Below are positions 33,671 through 42,460 of a DNA stretch of 64,000 nucleotides, piece by piece (the first letter of the stretch is position 1; every line of letters begins with the position of its first letter). Under the pieces are notes generated by a model. That model was given only the letters and a program-made list of their open reading frames with translations. It made no database searches and was not told the DNA's origin. Source of the DNA: Sphaerochaeta sp032144095 (GTDB taxonomy: Bacteria > Spirochaetota > Spirochaetia > Sphaerochaetales > Sphaerochaetaceae); the NCBI RefSeq assembly GCF_032144095.1, contig NZ_JAVSNJ010000002.1:361621-425620 (forward strand). The letters are read 5' to 3'. The position numbers were made by a program, and so were the translations under genes.

Positions 33671-36115
33671 ATGAGTCGGGTGCTAAAAAGAGTATGTCTT
33701 GCCTTGGTGGCCATGTTGGTATTGTTCCCCATTGCCGCTGAGGATTCTGTATTCATTGGTGATGGTGACATCGGCGGGATTCGCCTGTTTGACAGCCAAG
33801 GTACCAGACTGGAATCGACAGCAGAAGTTGCCTCCAATATCGGGCAGGGATGGATAATCCACAACCCCGATACCCCAATCCTCATCATAACCCCAAAAGG
33901 CTCCATCAACCTGTATGAGGACTCCATCCTCATAACAGGAGATCTCATAAGCAGGAACCCAAGCCTCTACCTCGTGAAAGGAAAGGCCACCTTCACTACC
34001 TATGACATGGAAGGGGGAACCCTTTCGGTTGCAACCCCCGTCTCCCTGTTCAAGCTCACAGGAGATGGGGAGATGTTTGTCATCACCGATGACAACGAAG
34101 AGTCGGTGACATCCTTCAGTGGGGAGGTCACCTCCTTCAACTCGATAACCAAGGCCACGAAGCACATCGCTTCCTTCCAGAAGCTTCTCATGCAGGAGAG
34201 TCTTGCAACAGCAAAGCAGATTCCTGCAGGCTACTACCTGACCTATGCAACCTACCCCGACCTGATGCTTGCAAAACAGCTGATCAGTGAGATGGCCAAA
34301 CCGGTCATAGCTCCGACACCAAGAGCTCCCAAGGTCTCTTCAGTGCTCCTGAGGCCTGCCAAACCCTCCACCCCAGCCACACCAGGGGTCATCATCATGC
34401 CTTCAACAGCACCAACCTTCACCTCGGTTGAAGAAAAGATGCTTACCCTCCCTCCAGAGCCCTCCTATCTCTCAGTCAGGACAGAACCGGTCAAGGTTCC
34501 CCAGGCCCCAACAACCCTCACCTCCACCTGGATCCCCAAACCAAAGGCCCGTATCGTAGTAACGGTCAGACCCATGGCACCACAAATGCCTACCACCCCC
34601 ACCAGCAAGGTCGTGGCTACCGCAGAACTAGCTATTCAGGAAGAACCGGCACTACTTCCAGAGGCAACTCCTTCAGTATATGAAGAGCCTCAGGTAACAA
34701 TCGATAGGGCAGAGGTTGCAGTACAGGAGCCAGTGGTTGAGAGTGCACCAATTGCCATTGAGGAACCTGTGACTGTTGAGAGTGAAACAATGGCCACTCA
34801 AGAGCAAGCACCCACGGTAGCTGAGGAAAAGGTTCCCCTGAAAGAGAAACCCCAGGGGATCCTCTCCACAGTGGAACAGAAGACAAAACCAGGCTCCTTT
34901 GGTTTGGAGGCCGCCTATAGCTTTGTCTTTGACGGCACCGACAACGACAGCATGAGCCACGCACTCTCCCTCAAGCCCTATTTCACCTACAAGAATGTTT
35001 CCCTGATCTTGCAAGCTTCGGTAACCACCGAGGACTTTTCGACCTATAGTTCCAACGTGACAGACATCCCGACAGGCACCCTCCCCCTGATCTCCTACGG
35101 CTTTGGCTTCATCGATACCCTGCGCATCGGGTACAGCTCCTCGCCGTTCTTCCTGGCCTTGGACAAGAGCCATCACCAGTCATCCTTGCTCGACCTCTTC
35201 TACGCCCCTGCATTTGGAGAGAGCAACAAGCTCAGCCTCTACAACAAGATTGAGGTGGGAGATTTTTCCTCCACCATCTATTTTGATGACCTCTACCTTA
35301 CCCGGCTTCTGGCAAACAAGAGCCAATACGGATCCTTTGCCCTGACCTACGCAAAAAGCGAAGGCTATCGCTTTGCCTTCTCCCTGGGAGCCTTGGCCAA
35401 GATTACCCCTTCATGGACGGTTGACCTCTATCCCAACATCAACTTCCTCTTCCCGATCATTGATGTCCGTACGACCCAGCTCAACGCACTGGTGATGGCC
35501 AGCGGGTACCTGCCAACCTACCCTACTGTTGATTTCTCACAGTTTGTTGACGCTACCCTCTCTTCCTTCTTTCCAAACTATCTGCTCAGCGGAGGGCTCT
35601 CCCTCAAGCAGGGCCCGTTCTTTGCCAAAATCCTGGCCTCCATCAGCGACGGTGAGAACAGGAACCTCTTGATCAGCGACCTCTCCTACGCTTTCGACAC
35701 CTCCTACAGCTCAAGTTTCGATATCCTGGCACAGGCAACCTATGAGGGGGAACACTTCAAGGCAGACCTCCTACTGAATCTTCCCTTTGACAACAACCTG
35801 CGCATAGTCACCGGCAACCTCCCCTACAAGGCAGATTTCAGCCAACTTACCCTCTCCTACAAGCAGAAGGGAGTCACCATCTCCCTCGGCCTTCAGGAGA
35901 TGGGCGTCTCCGAGACCCTCACGGGCATCCTCGATGGAAGCAAGGCGATAACCACACTCTTCGGTGGGCAGACAGCAACCTCGTTCCTCTCTGTTGCATA
36001 TTCGACAGGGGATCTGACCTTGAAGGTCAAGGCAGACTACCCACCTGACACAACGCTCTTTACCACGCCAAGGGTTACCGTTTCGGCACTCTACAAGGTA
36101 GGGATGCAGTTCTGA
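33671..36115 (+). CDS. FecR-like domain fused to a C-terminal outer-membrane beta-barrel
   Basis: An 814-residue secreted protein. Residues 1-23 are a signal peptide (VCLALVAMLVLFPIAA). Residues about 24-190 resemble a FecR-like beta domain (repeated short strands around GWIIHNPDTPILIITPKGSINLYE). Residues about 225-345 are rich in P, T and K, and about 345-410 in E, V and P: a flexible, extended linker. Residues about 415-814 are aromatic amphipathic strands ending in VSALYKVGMQF, a terminal phenylalanine typical of outer-membrane barrels. So it probably spans the outer membrane with a periplasmic FecR-like domain. Function unknown. Pairs with the porin-like gene 20 bp upstream; a terminator follows. 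Confidence 0.7.
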   Translation: MSRVLKRVCLALVAMLVLFPIAAEDSVFIGDGDIGGIRLFDSQGTRLESTAEVASNIGQGWIIHNPDTPILIITPKGSINLYEDSILITGDLISRNPSLYLVKGKATFTTYDMEGGTLSVATPVSLFKLTGDGEMFVITDDNEESVTSFSGEVTSFNSITKATKHIASFQKLLMQESLATAKQIPAGYYLTYATYPDLMLAKQLISEMAKPVIAPTPRAPKVSSVLLRPAKPSTPATPGVIIMPSTAPTFTSVEEKMLTLPPEPSYLSVRTEPVKVPQAPTTLTSTWIPKPKARIVVTVRPMAPQMPTTPTSKVVATAELAIQEEPALLPEATPSVYEEPQVTIDRAEVAVQEPVVESAPIAIEEPVTVESETMATQEQAPTVAEEKVPLKEKPQGILSTVEQKTKPGSFGLEAAYSFVFDGTDNDSMSHALSLKPYFTYKNVSLILQASVTTEDFSTYSSNVTDIPTGTLPLISYGFGFIDTLRIGYSSSPFFLALDKSHHQSSLLDLFYAPAFGESNKLSLYNKIEVGDFSSTIYFDDLYLTRLLANKSQYGSFALTYAKSEGYRFAFSLGALAKITPSWTVDLYPNINFLFPIIDVRTTQLNALVMASGYLPTYPTVDFSQFVDATLSSFFPNYLLSGGLSLKQGPFFAKILASISDGENRNLLISDLSYAFDTSYSSSFDILAQATYEGEHFKADLLLNLPFDNNLRIVTGNLPYKADFSQLTLSYKQKGVTISLGLQEMGVSETLTGILDGSKAITTLFGGQTATSFLSVAYSTGDLTLKVKADYPPDTTLFTTPRVTVSALYKVGMQF

Positions 36116-36120
36116 GGATG

Positions 36121-36144
36121 AGGGCCTTCGGGCCCTTTCCTTTT
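36121..36144 (+). terminator. Rho-independent terminator with a UUCG tetraloop
   Basis: AGGGCC (36121-36126), the loop TTCG and GGCCCT (36131-36136), followed by a T-rich stretch TTCCTTTT. The C(UUCG)G loop is unusually stable. It ends the outer-membrane gene pair before mutL. Confidence 0.85.
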
Positions 36145-36177
36145 GCCCTTCGTTGAGAAACATGCTACATTGTGTGC

Positions 36178-37971
36178 ATGAACATCAAACTGCTTGACCC
36201 CTTGGTAGCACAGCGGATAGCTGCCGGAGAAGTGATAGAGAGACCCGCCTCCGTGATGAGGGAACTGATAGACAATGCCCTCGATGCATCCTCAACGACC
36301 ATAGTGGCAAGCGTGGTTGAGGGTGGGCTTCAGGAGATTACCGTCATTGACGATGGATCGGGCATAGCAGAGGAGGACCTTCCCCTGCTGTGCGAAAGCC
36401 ACGCAACCAGCAAGGTTGCAGTCCTGGACGACCTGTATCACCTCAGCACCATGGGCTTCAGGGGCGAGGCTCTCTACAGCATTGCCTCGGTGTCGAAGAT
36501 CACCATCAGCAGCAGCTACCAGGGAGAGCCGGCAAGGAACATCTCCATTGACAACGGGCAAAAGAGCGACGTTCTGCCTGGTGGTCCTGATGTGGGGACA
36601 AAGGTTACCGTTGAAGGGCTCTTCAAGGAGATCCCTGCCAGGAGGCAGTTCCTCAAGCGCCCCTCGACAGAGGCCACCATGTGCAAGAACATCCTCCTGG
36701 AAAAGGCCCTGGCATTTCCCCAGCGTTCCTTCAAGTTCTTCAGCGACGGGAAGCTGAGGCTCGACCTTCCTGCCACAACGAGGAAGAAAAGGATCCTCGA
36801 TGCACTAACGACAAGCCAGAACATCGTCCCATCCGAGATGCTCGAGCTACAGGAGAGTGCAGCACGGTTCAGCCTCTATGCGGTAAGCTCCTCCCCGGCA
36901 ATCTTCAGAAGCGATCGTTCCCATATAAAGATCTACATCAACGACAGGCCGATCGAGGACTTTGCCCTGGTCCAGGCAGTCACCTATGGCTACGGGGAGC
37001 TCTTGCCAGGGGGATCCTTTCCCTACTGCTATCTCTTCATAACCGTCGATCCAACCCTGGTGGACTTCAACATACACCCTACCAAGCGAGAGGCAAAACT
37101 GAGGAACAAGGCTGAGATTCACCACCAGATAGTCTCCATGATCGCAAGCCAGGTAAAGCGCACACTGCCCCGACTGATCAAGGAGGTGCAGGCCAACCTG
37201 GAAGAAAATGAGCAGAGGGAGTACACCTCCCCCTCCTACACCCCAAACCATTCGGGCTTTTCAGGCCCCTCCTTCCCCTCCTCTTCCCATGAGGCAAGAA
37301 GGCCCTACACCCCAAGTGAGAGACCTAGTGACCCACTCTGGTTTGAAAAGGCCAAGGAAGCCCTGAAAGAGAACAGGATGGAGGCCTCCCGCACCACAGA
37401 AGAGTCGGACATCTGGCAAGAACAAGCCACAGATGAAGATTTCACCTATCTTGGGCAGGCCTTCAACCTCTTTCTCATCGCGCAAAAAGGCAATGACCTC
37501 TTTTTGGTCGACCAGCACGCCGCCCATGAGAGGATTCTCTTCGATGCGGTTCGATCACGTCAGGATGTACAGACCCTGATGATACCGGTGGAATTTGAAG
37601 TGGATAATGATGTGGACATCTATCTTCAGCAGCAGTTGGACATATACCTCAACCTAGGCATCAAACTGGAGAAGGTCGGGCATCTGCAATGGAATCTGCT
37701 GGCAATTCCTGCAATGTACAAATCCATAGAAAGCGAGATCATCACCTTCATCCAGCGTCATGCCGGGGATGGGAAGGAAATCGAAAAAGGGCTCTATGCC
37801 ATCGTAGCCTGCCACTCTGCGATCAAGGGCGGAGACACTCTTGACCGGACCACGGCGACCGAGTTGCTGAAGAAGGTATTTGCCCTGGAGGAGCCCTGCT
37901 GTCCCCATGGGAGGACCTTTGTGGTGAGGCTCAACAAGGATGAGCTAGCACAGGCGGTAGGAAGGACCTAG
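36178..37971 (+). CDS. mutL: DNA mismatch repair protein MutL
   Basis: A 597-residue ATPase and strand-nicking endonuclease of mismatch repair. The N-terminal ATPase shows ELIDNALDA (about residue 30), DDGSGI (about 60) and GFRGEALYSIASV (about 95). A variable, charged linker (about 340-420) leads to the C-terminal dimerisation domain. The endonuclease metal motif reads DQHAAHERILFD, in which the usual final E is D; ACHSAIKGGDTL and CPHGRTFVVRL also match the family. The ATG at 36178 follows an in-frame GTG at 36172; the family N-terminus starts at the ATG. No mutS in the window. Its end overlaps the convergent lipoprotein gene by 4 bp. Confidence 0.94.
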   Translation: MNIKLLDPLVAQRIAAGEVIERPASVMRELIDNALDASSTTIVASVVEGGLQEITVIDDGSGIAEEDLPLLCESHATSKVAVLDDLYHLSTMGFRGEALYSIASVSKITISSSYQGEPARNISIDNGQKSDVLPGGPDVGTKVTVEGLFKEIPARRQFLKRPSTEATMCKNILLEKALAFPQRSFKFFSDGKLRLDLPATTRKKRILDALTTSQNIVPSEMLELQESAARFSLYAVSSSPAIFRSDRSHIKIYINDRPIEDFALVQAVTYGYGELLPGGSFPYCYLFITVDPTLVDFNIHPTKREAKLRNKAEIHHQIVSMIASQVKRTLPRLIKEVQANLEENEQREYTSPSYTPNHSGFSGPSFPSSSHEARRPYTPSERPSDPLWFEKAKEALKENRMEASRTTEESDIWQEQATDEDFTYLGQAFNLFLIAQKGNDLFLVDQHAAHERILFDAVRSRQDVQTLMIPVEFEVDNDVDIYLQQQLDIYLNLGIKLEKVGHLQWNLLAIPAMYKSIESEIITFIQRHAGDGKEIEKGLYAIVACHSAIKGGDTLDRTTATELLKKVFALEEPCCPHGRTFVVRLNKDELAQAVGRT

Positions 37972-38618
37972 AGAAGATACCAGACAATCTGGCTCTCTTT
38001 TGCACGCTCGTCATACCAGGCAAGGCCGAGGGTGTGGACGTTCTCCCATTTCTTGTAGAGCTGCTGCAGATTGACCTGCCTATCCCCTGTTGTCTTGGAA
38101 AAGAGCAGCCGCCCTTTCTCATCCAACAGCTGAAGACCATACTCCCCTATCCCATCCCCGACGGCAAGGGTCCAGCTCTCCCTGTCCACCTCAGGCAACG
38201 GCCGTGGGGAAGCCGTGCCCTTCTCTACCATAAAAGAGTCTGAGAGGGTACGCCCATCATCCTTGAGCACCCGAAGGCTCCACTGCCCTTCTGCAATCGG
38301 CACCAGGGGCCCAAGGGAGAGGTTTGCACTTCCATAGTAGGGGATTCCGTCAACGACCTTCTTTTCGGCCTTGAACAGCCAGGTGTTGAGGCCATCGGGG
38401 GAGGTTACCTCCAGCTGAAGCGATGGCTGCTCCTCCTCGGTCTGGAGGAACACACCCAAGCTCTCATACTGGGTAATGAGTTGCTGGGCTCTGTCATAGA
38501 GGCGCACGGTGCTCACTTCACTGTGAACCTCTATGAGGGTAAATGGGGAACGGGAGCAGGAGAAGAGCAGGGAAAAGGCAAAACCAACGCATACAAGGAT
38601 GGGTAGTCTTGCCTTCAT
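37968..38618 (-). CDS. lipoprotein of unknown function
   Basis: A 216-residue predicted lipoprotein; the signal sequence ends in LLFSC at about residue 21. The mature part begins SRSPFTLIEVHSEVSTVRLYD and looks like a beta-sandwich, with repeated strands around GYSW-type residues, but I do not recognise the family. The ATG at 38618 is preceded by AGGT six bases upstream, and the start lies immediately after the stop of the acyltransferase gene, so the two are co-transcribed. Convergent with mutL, overlapping by four bases. Confidence 0.7.
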   Translation of the reverse strand: MKARLPILVCVGFAFSLLFSCSRSPFTLIEVHSEVSTVRLYDRAQQLITQYESLGVFLQTEEEQPSLQLEVTSPDGLNTWLFKAEKKVVDGIPYYGSANLSLGPLVPIAEGQWSLRVLKDDGRTLSDSFMVEKGTASPRPLPEVDRESWTLAVGDGIGEYGLQLLDEKGRLLFSKTTGDRQVNLQQLYKKWENVHTLGLAWYDERAKESQIVWYLL

Positions 38619-38619
38619 G

Positions 38620-39756
38620 CTACCTGGCCTGTGCGGAAAGGAAGGACCGGACGGGATTTGCATAGGAGTTGAGAGCGAACAGCCTCACATCCTCTTTCTG
38701 GCCTCTGAACCGATCGAGGAAGGCCTCTGTATCGAACGAAGCATACTCCTCCTTGAACCTATCGGAGTTTTCCAGATAGTCGTAGGCAAAGCAGTTGGTC
38801 GGCCAAAGCTTGTAGGAGAGATGGATCTGTCTGTCTACTTCAGCAGCTACCTGGTCGGAGTTATGGAACTCCCCATGGATAGGCTCACCGAAGGCAATGT
38901 GGATCCTTCCCTTGTACCCTTTCAGCCCTCGGGAGATGCTGATGAGGTCCTCATACTTTTTCTTGGGTTGTTCGCCCCTCTTCTTGCGGGCAATCTCTTC
39001 TGTGGCCTTGATGATGTCACAGGGGTCGTATTCATAGCTCACAGCAACAGGGACGATGTTGCAGCTGTTGATGACCTCGTTGAAGGTTATCCCTTTCCGC
39101 TTCTGGGAAAGATGGAGCATCTTGATGATGGCAGGGGTGGTCACATCAAGACCATCCTTTGCACGGCCGCTCTTCTGGGCAACCCATATGGACTTGTTCA
39201 TCTCGGTGATGATCTCCACAAAGTAGGAGCTGAGCCTGATGGATTCCAGATACTTCTCGCGCATCGGAAGGGTACGCTTTACCGTCACCCCACCATTGAG
39301 CTTGAACAGGTCTGTGATGAACTGGTTGGTCAGAAGGTTATCACCGATGGCCATCTCACAGATCATCCTGTCCTTTTGGATGAGGGCATAGTCGATGAGG
39401 GCACAATCGAGGACGATATCGCGATGGTTGCTCATGTAGAGATAGGCTTTTTCCTTGCAATTTCCTTCCAACCCGCTGGATGAGAAGGCGTCGACACTCT
39501 TTTGCAGGATTGCAGGCAGGAAGACACCAGCGGTGATGTGCCGCTGGAAGTCATCATAGGTATCGACCTTCTGCAATGCATGCATGATGTGGTTTGCGAA
39601 CTTGTCGTTGATCGCCCGTTGCTCTGCTGTCTCGGAAGGCATGAACCCTGCAAGAATCTTCAGAAGGGCATCCTTGTCGGCCAACACCCTTCCTACCGCC
39701 TCATGAACATCCGCTCCCCGATAGGGAGAGATGTCTCTATAGCTTGTCAAATCCAT
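38620..39756 (-). CDS. PlsC-like acyltransferase (glycerophosphate-type)
   Basis: A 378-residue enzyme of the glycerol-3-phosphate/1-acyl-glycerol-phosphate acyltransferase superfamily, expected to build phospholipid or glycolipid precursors. The catalytic region reads MSNHRDIVLD (about residue 115), with histidine and aspartate in the family's H-to-D arrangement though with one residue more between them than the usual H-x4-D. A basic patch KRTLPMREKYL follows near 170 and WVAQKSGRAKDG near 200 may be the phosphate-binding motif III. No signal peptide or clear membrane helix. Start at ATG 39756 after AAGGACTGAAC. In one unit with the DHOD-like gene upstream. Confidence 0.8.
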   Translation of the reverse strand: MDLTSYRDISPYRGADVHEAVGRVLADKDALLKILAGFMPSETAEQRAINDKFANHIMHALQKVDTYDDFQRHITAGVFLPAILQKSVDAFSSSGLEGNCKEKAYLYMSNHRDIVLDCALIDYALIQKDRMICEMAIGDNLLTNQFITDLFKLNGGVTVKRTLPMREKYLESIRLSSYFVEIITEMNKSIWVAQKSGRAKDGLDVTTPAIIKMLHLSQKRKGITFNEVINSCNIVPVAVSYEYDPCDIIKATEEIARKKRGEQPKKKYEDLISISRGLKGYKGRIHIAFGEPIHGEFHNSDQVAAEVDRQIHLSYKLWPTNCFAYDYLENSDRFKEEYASFDTEAFLDRFRGQKEDVRLFALNSYANPVRSFLSAQAR

Positions 39757-39758
39757 GT

Positions 39759-40751
39759 TCAGTCCTTTTTGCCACCCATGATAGTCCGCATGTACTGGGT
39801 TCTCTCCCACCGTGAGGGATCGGCGATCCTCTCCTGGGCCAGCTGCCCGTTAAAGTCGGAAATCTGGGTGAATTCATGTGCATCCATCCAAGAACTAACC
39901 TCAGCGGTGATCTTGGAAACTCTAGTGAGCCCATGTTTCATAAGTGCTGAACAGAGTTGGACAGCCTTTGCTCCTGCAAGCAGCTGCTTTACCACAGTCT
40001 CCCCTGTGTATATCCCTGTCGAGGCACAAATGTCATAGCGCAGTTCTTCGCTCATCAAGGCAGTCCACCGCAGAGATTGTGCATACTCATCTTCCGAGCT
40101 CAGCATGTGGGCAGAGGTAAACGAGAGGTTCTTCGTATCGATATCAGGGCTATAGAACCGGTTGAAGAGGACCACACCATCGATGGACAGCTGGTCAAAC
40201 TTCAACAGGAGATTGGAGAGGGAGGAGAAGGAGGAGCCCATCTTCAGGCTCAAGGGGATGGAGACCTTCTTGCGGGCAGCCTTTACCAGGGAGAGATAGT
40301 TTTTCTCGATGGCAGAGCCATCGACATCCCTATCTGCGGCAACTATGTAATGGTTCAGTTCAATGGCATCGGCTCCACAGGCAATGAACCGATTGATATA
40401 CTCGATCCAGGAGCCGTTTTCCCGGCAGTTGATGGATGCGATTACAGGAATTTGCAAAGATTTCTTGGCATTCTCAAGCAGGGTCAGATGCTCGTCGATG
40501 GCCCGCTCCTTACTGGAGTTTTTCATAAAGCCGTAGGCATCGGCATGGACAAGGTACTCTTGGCTATCATCAACAGCAGCATCGCTCTCACCCTCGATCT
40601 GTTCTTCAAAAATCGACTTAAGAACTACAGCACCTACTCCTGCGTCTTCACATTTCTTCAGGGAATCCAGCGTTGCGGTAAGGGGGCTGCTACCAACTAT
40701 GATAGGATTTTTCAGGTTCAGACCAAGATATTTTGTTGACAAATCTGCCAT
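39759..40751 (-). CDS. dihydroorotate dehydrogenase-like flavoprotein (PreA/DHOD family)
   Basis: A 330-residue TIM-barrel, FMN-type protein. The N-terminus ADLSTKYLGLNLKNPIIVGSSPLT matches class 1 DHOD/PreA proteins. In the place of the catalytic loop, N-x-S-C-P of true class 1 enzymes is replaced by ELNHYIVAADRDVDG, so the active-site cysteine is absent. FMN-phosphate residues (GAKAVQLCSALMKHG) are present near the end. It belongs to a group often annotated as DHOD-like, with unproven substrate. The ATG at 40751 follows GAGGAGTGTGTT. Upstream gene of the acyltransferase-lipoprotein unit. It is unlikely to make pyrimidine (inference). Confidence 0.82.
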   Translation of the reverse strand: MADLSTKYLGLNLKNPIIVGSSPLTATLDSLKKCEDAGVGAVVLKSIFEEQIEGESDAAVDDSQEYLVHADAYGFMKNSSKERAIDEHLTLLENAKKSLQIPVIASINCRENGSWIEYINRFIACGADAIELNHYIVAADRDVDGSAIEKNYLSLVKAARKKVSIPLSLKMGSSFSSLSNLLLKFDQLSIDGVVLFNRFYSPDIDTKNLSFTSAHMLSSEDEYAQSLRWTALMSEELRYDICASTGIYTGETVVKQLLAGAKAVQLCSALMKHGLTRVSKITAEVSSWMDAHEFTQISDFNGQLAQERIADPSRWERTQYMRTIMGGKKD

Positions 40752-40868
40752 AACACACTCCTCAAAAACTCTTATGCCGGACATAACTACACGGCTGAGG
40801 CAAAGTATAGCATGAATATAAGGGTTTCTCCATATGCCTTGCGTAAGTTCATGCAGAGAATGTATGCA

Positions 40869-40896
40869 AAAAGGTGCCGTTTTCACGGCACCTTTT
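40869..40896 (-). terminator. Rho-independent terminator of the serA-serC-lrp operon
   Basis: AAAAGGTGCCG (40869-40879) pairs with CGGCACCTTTT (40886-40896) around a 6-base loop; on the minus strand the stem ends in T residues. It sits 20 bp after the lrp stop. Confidence 0.9.
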
Positions 40897-40915
40897 GACT
40901 CTGGTAAGGGAGGTT

Positions 40916-41374
40916 TTAGAGGATATAGGGAATCCTGAAGTTGTGGGACTGGTAGACGACAAAGGTCTCGACCTCAGAAATATCGTCAATCTTATCCAAC
41001 TCCCTCTTGAAGAAATCCAACAGGGTAAGGCCCTCGTCCTCTGCCAGCACAAGCTGCACGATCAGATCATAGCGACCGGTGACCACGGCAGCAGAGATGA
41101 CGCCCCGGAGCTCTGCGAACTCCTTTGCCTTCTTCTCCAAGTCCAAGGTCTTGAGCTTGACCCCCATCATCACCACCTGCAGGCCAGGAATGGTTTCAGG
41201 GTTCACCAGCCCGGATATTTGCAGAACCCCCTCATCAATGAGCTTGTTCACCCGTGCACGTACGGTATTCTCAGTGATGTTCAGTTCTTCTGCAATCGCA
41301 CTGAAGGGCTTTCGCCCGTCATGCAGTTGCTTGATTATCGCTTTGTTCGTCTCGTCCATCTTTAGCTTCATCAT
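40916..41374 (-). CDS. Lrp/AsnC-family transcriptional regulator
   Basis: A 152-residue regulator of the leucine-responsive family. Residues about 5-55 form the winged helix-turn-helix (KPFSAIAEELNITENTVRARVNKLI); residues about 65-150 form the RAM/ACT-like ligand domain (VTGRYDLIVQLVLAEDEGL). Such proteins form dimers or octamers and usually sense an amino acid. It starts four bases after the serC stop, so it is part of the serine-synthesis operon and is probably a feedback regulator of it. Two adjacent ATG codons (41374 and 41371) are both possible. Which amino acid binds is inference; serine is the simplest guess. Confidence 0.9.
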   Translation of the reverse strand: MMKLKMDETNKAIIKQLHDGRKPFSAIAEELNITENTVRARVNKLIDEGVLQISGLVNPETIPGLQVVMMGVKLKTLDLEKKAKEFAELRGVISAAVVTGRYDLIVQLVLAEDEGLTLLDFFKRELDKIDDISEVETFVVYQSHNFRIPYIL

Positions 41375-41377
41375 CGC

Positions 41378-42460
41378 TTACCCGTTCTTCCTCTCAAATT
41401 CTTTCATGAATTGGGCAAGATAGAGCACATCTTCCTTCGGAAGGGCATTGTACACGCTAGCCCTAAGCCCACCAACAGAACGATGGCCCTTCAGGCCCAG
41501 CATGCCTTGCTTGGTAGCCTCAGTCACGAACTGCTTCTCAAGATCCTCATTGGGAAGGCGGAATACAATGTTCATTTTCGACCTGTATGCAGGATCTACA
41601 GGACTGCGGAAGAAGGAGGAACTGTCGATCAGGTCATAGAGGATCGCACTCTTCTCGGTGGCACGCTTCTGCATGCCGACAGCGCCGCCATTCTTCTTGA
41701 TCCAGTCAAGGACCAGCTTCACTCCCCAGATGGAGAATACTGGAGGGGTATTGTACAGGCCCTTCTCCTTGCTGTGCTTGGAGTAGTCCATGTATGCAGG
41801 AAGCTTGGGGTTCTGTTTTTCAAGCAGGGACTTCTTCATGATGATGAAGGTGGCACCGGCAGGTCCCAGATTCTTCTGCACACCACCGTAGATCATGGAG
41901 AATTTTTCTACTGGAACGGGTCGGGAGAGAATATCGCTGGACATGTCTCCGATGAGGGGGACATCCCCTGTATCGGGGAAATCCTGCCACTCGATACCCC
42001 CGATGGTCTCGTTGGAGCAGAGGTAGAGGTAGCTGCTGTTTGCACTGGGGTGTACCTCAGAAGCCTTGGGAAGGGAGGAAAACTTGTTGGCTGTTCCATC
42101 GTAGTAGTAGTTGACCTTGCCAAACAGCTCGGCATCCTCTGCAGCCTTGTTGGCCCAGGTACCGCTCTTGATGTAGTCGGCAACGGTATTGGGTCGGAGG
42201 AAGTTCATGGGGATCATGGCAAACTGCAAGGTGGCTCCGCCGCCAAGGAAGTAGAGCTCATACTCCTCTGGAACATTGAGCAGCTCCTTGAACAGGGCAA
42301 CACACTCGTCGTACATATCTTCAAAAAGACCGCCACGATGACTTGCCTCAACCATGGAAATACCCTGGTTGTTGTATTCGACCATCTGGTCACGCATCTG
42401 TTCAAGCACTTCAACAGGAAGTACCGAAGGGCCTGCAAAAAAATTCTTCTTTCGTTCCAT
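41378..42460 (-). CDS. serC: phosphoserine aminotransferase
   Basis: A 360-residue PLP enzyme of serine (and pyridoxal) synthesis, converting 3-phosphohydroxypyruvate and glutamate to phosphoserine. The N-terminus KNFFAGPSVLPVEVLEQM is the family signature. The PLP lysine sits in the GGVQKNLGPAG motif (about residue 195), and NTPPVFSIW and the GLKGHRSVGGLRAS end are conserved. It overlaps the serA stop by one base (TAATG junction), showing coupled translation. The length is standard. Serine phosphatase (serB) is not in the operon. Confidence 0.96.
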   Translation of the reverse strand: MERKKNFFAGPSVLPVEVLEQMRDQMVEYNNQGISMVEASHRGGLFEDMYDECVALFKELLNVPEEYELYFLGGGATLQFAMIPMNFLRPNTVADYIKSGTWANKAAEDAELFGKVNYYYDGTANKFSSLPKASEVHPSANSSYLYLCSNETIGGIEWQDFPDTGDVPLIGDMSSDILSRPVPVEKFSMIYGGVQKNLGPAGATFIIMKKSLLEKQNPKLPAYMDYSKHSKEKGLYNTPPVFSIWGVKLVLDWIKKNGGAVGMQKRATEKSAILYDLIDSSSFFRSPVDPAYRSKMNIVFRLPNEDLEKQFVTEATKQGMLGLKGHRSVGGLRASVYNALPKEDVLYLAQFMKEFERKNG

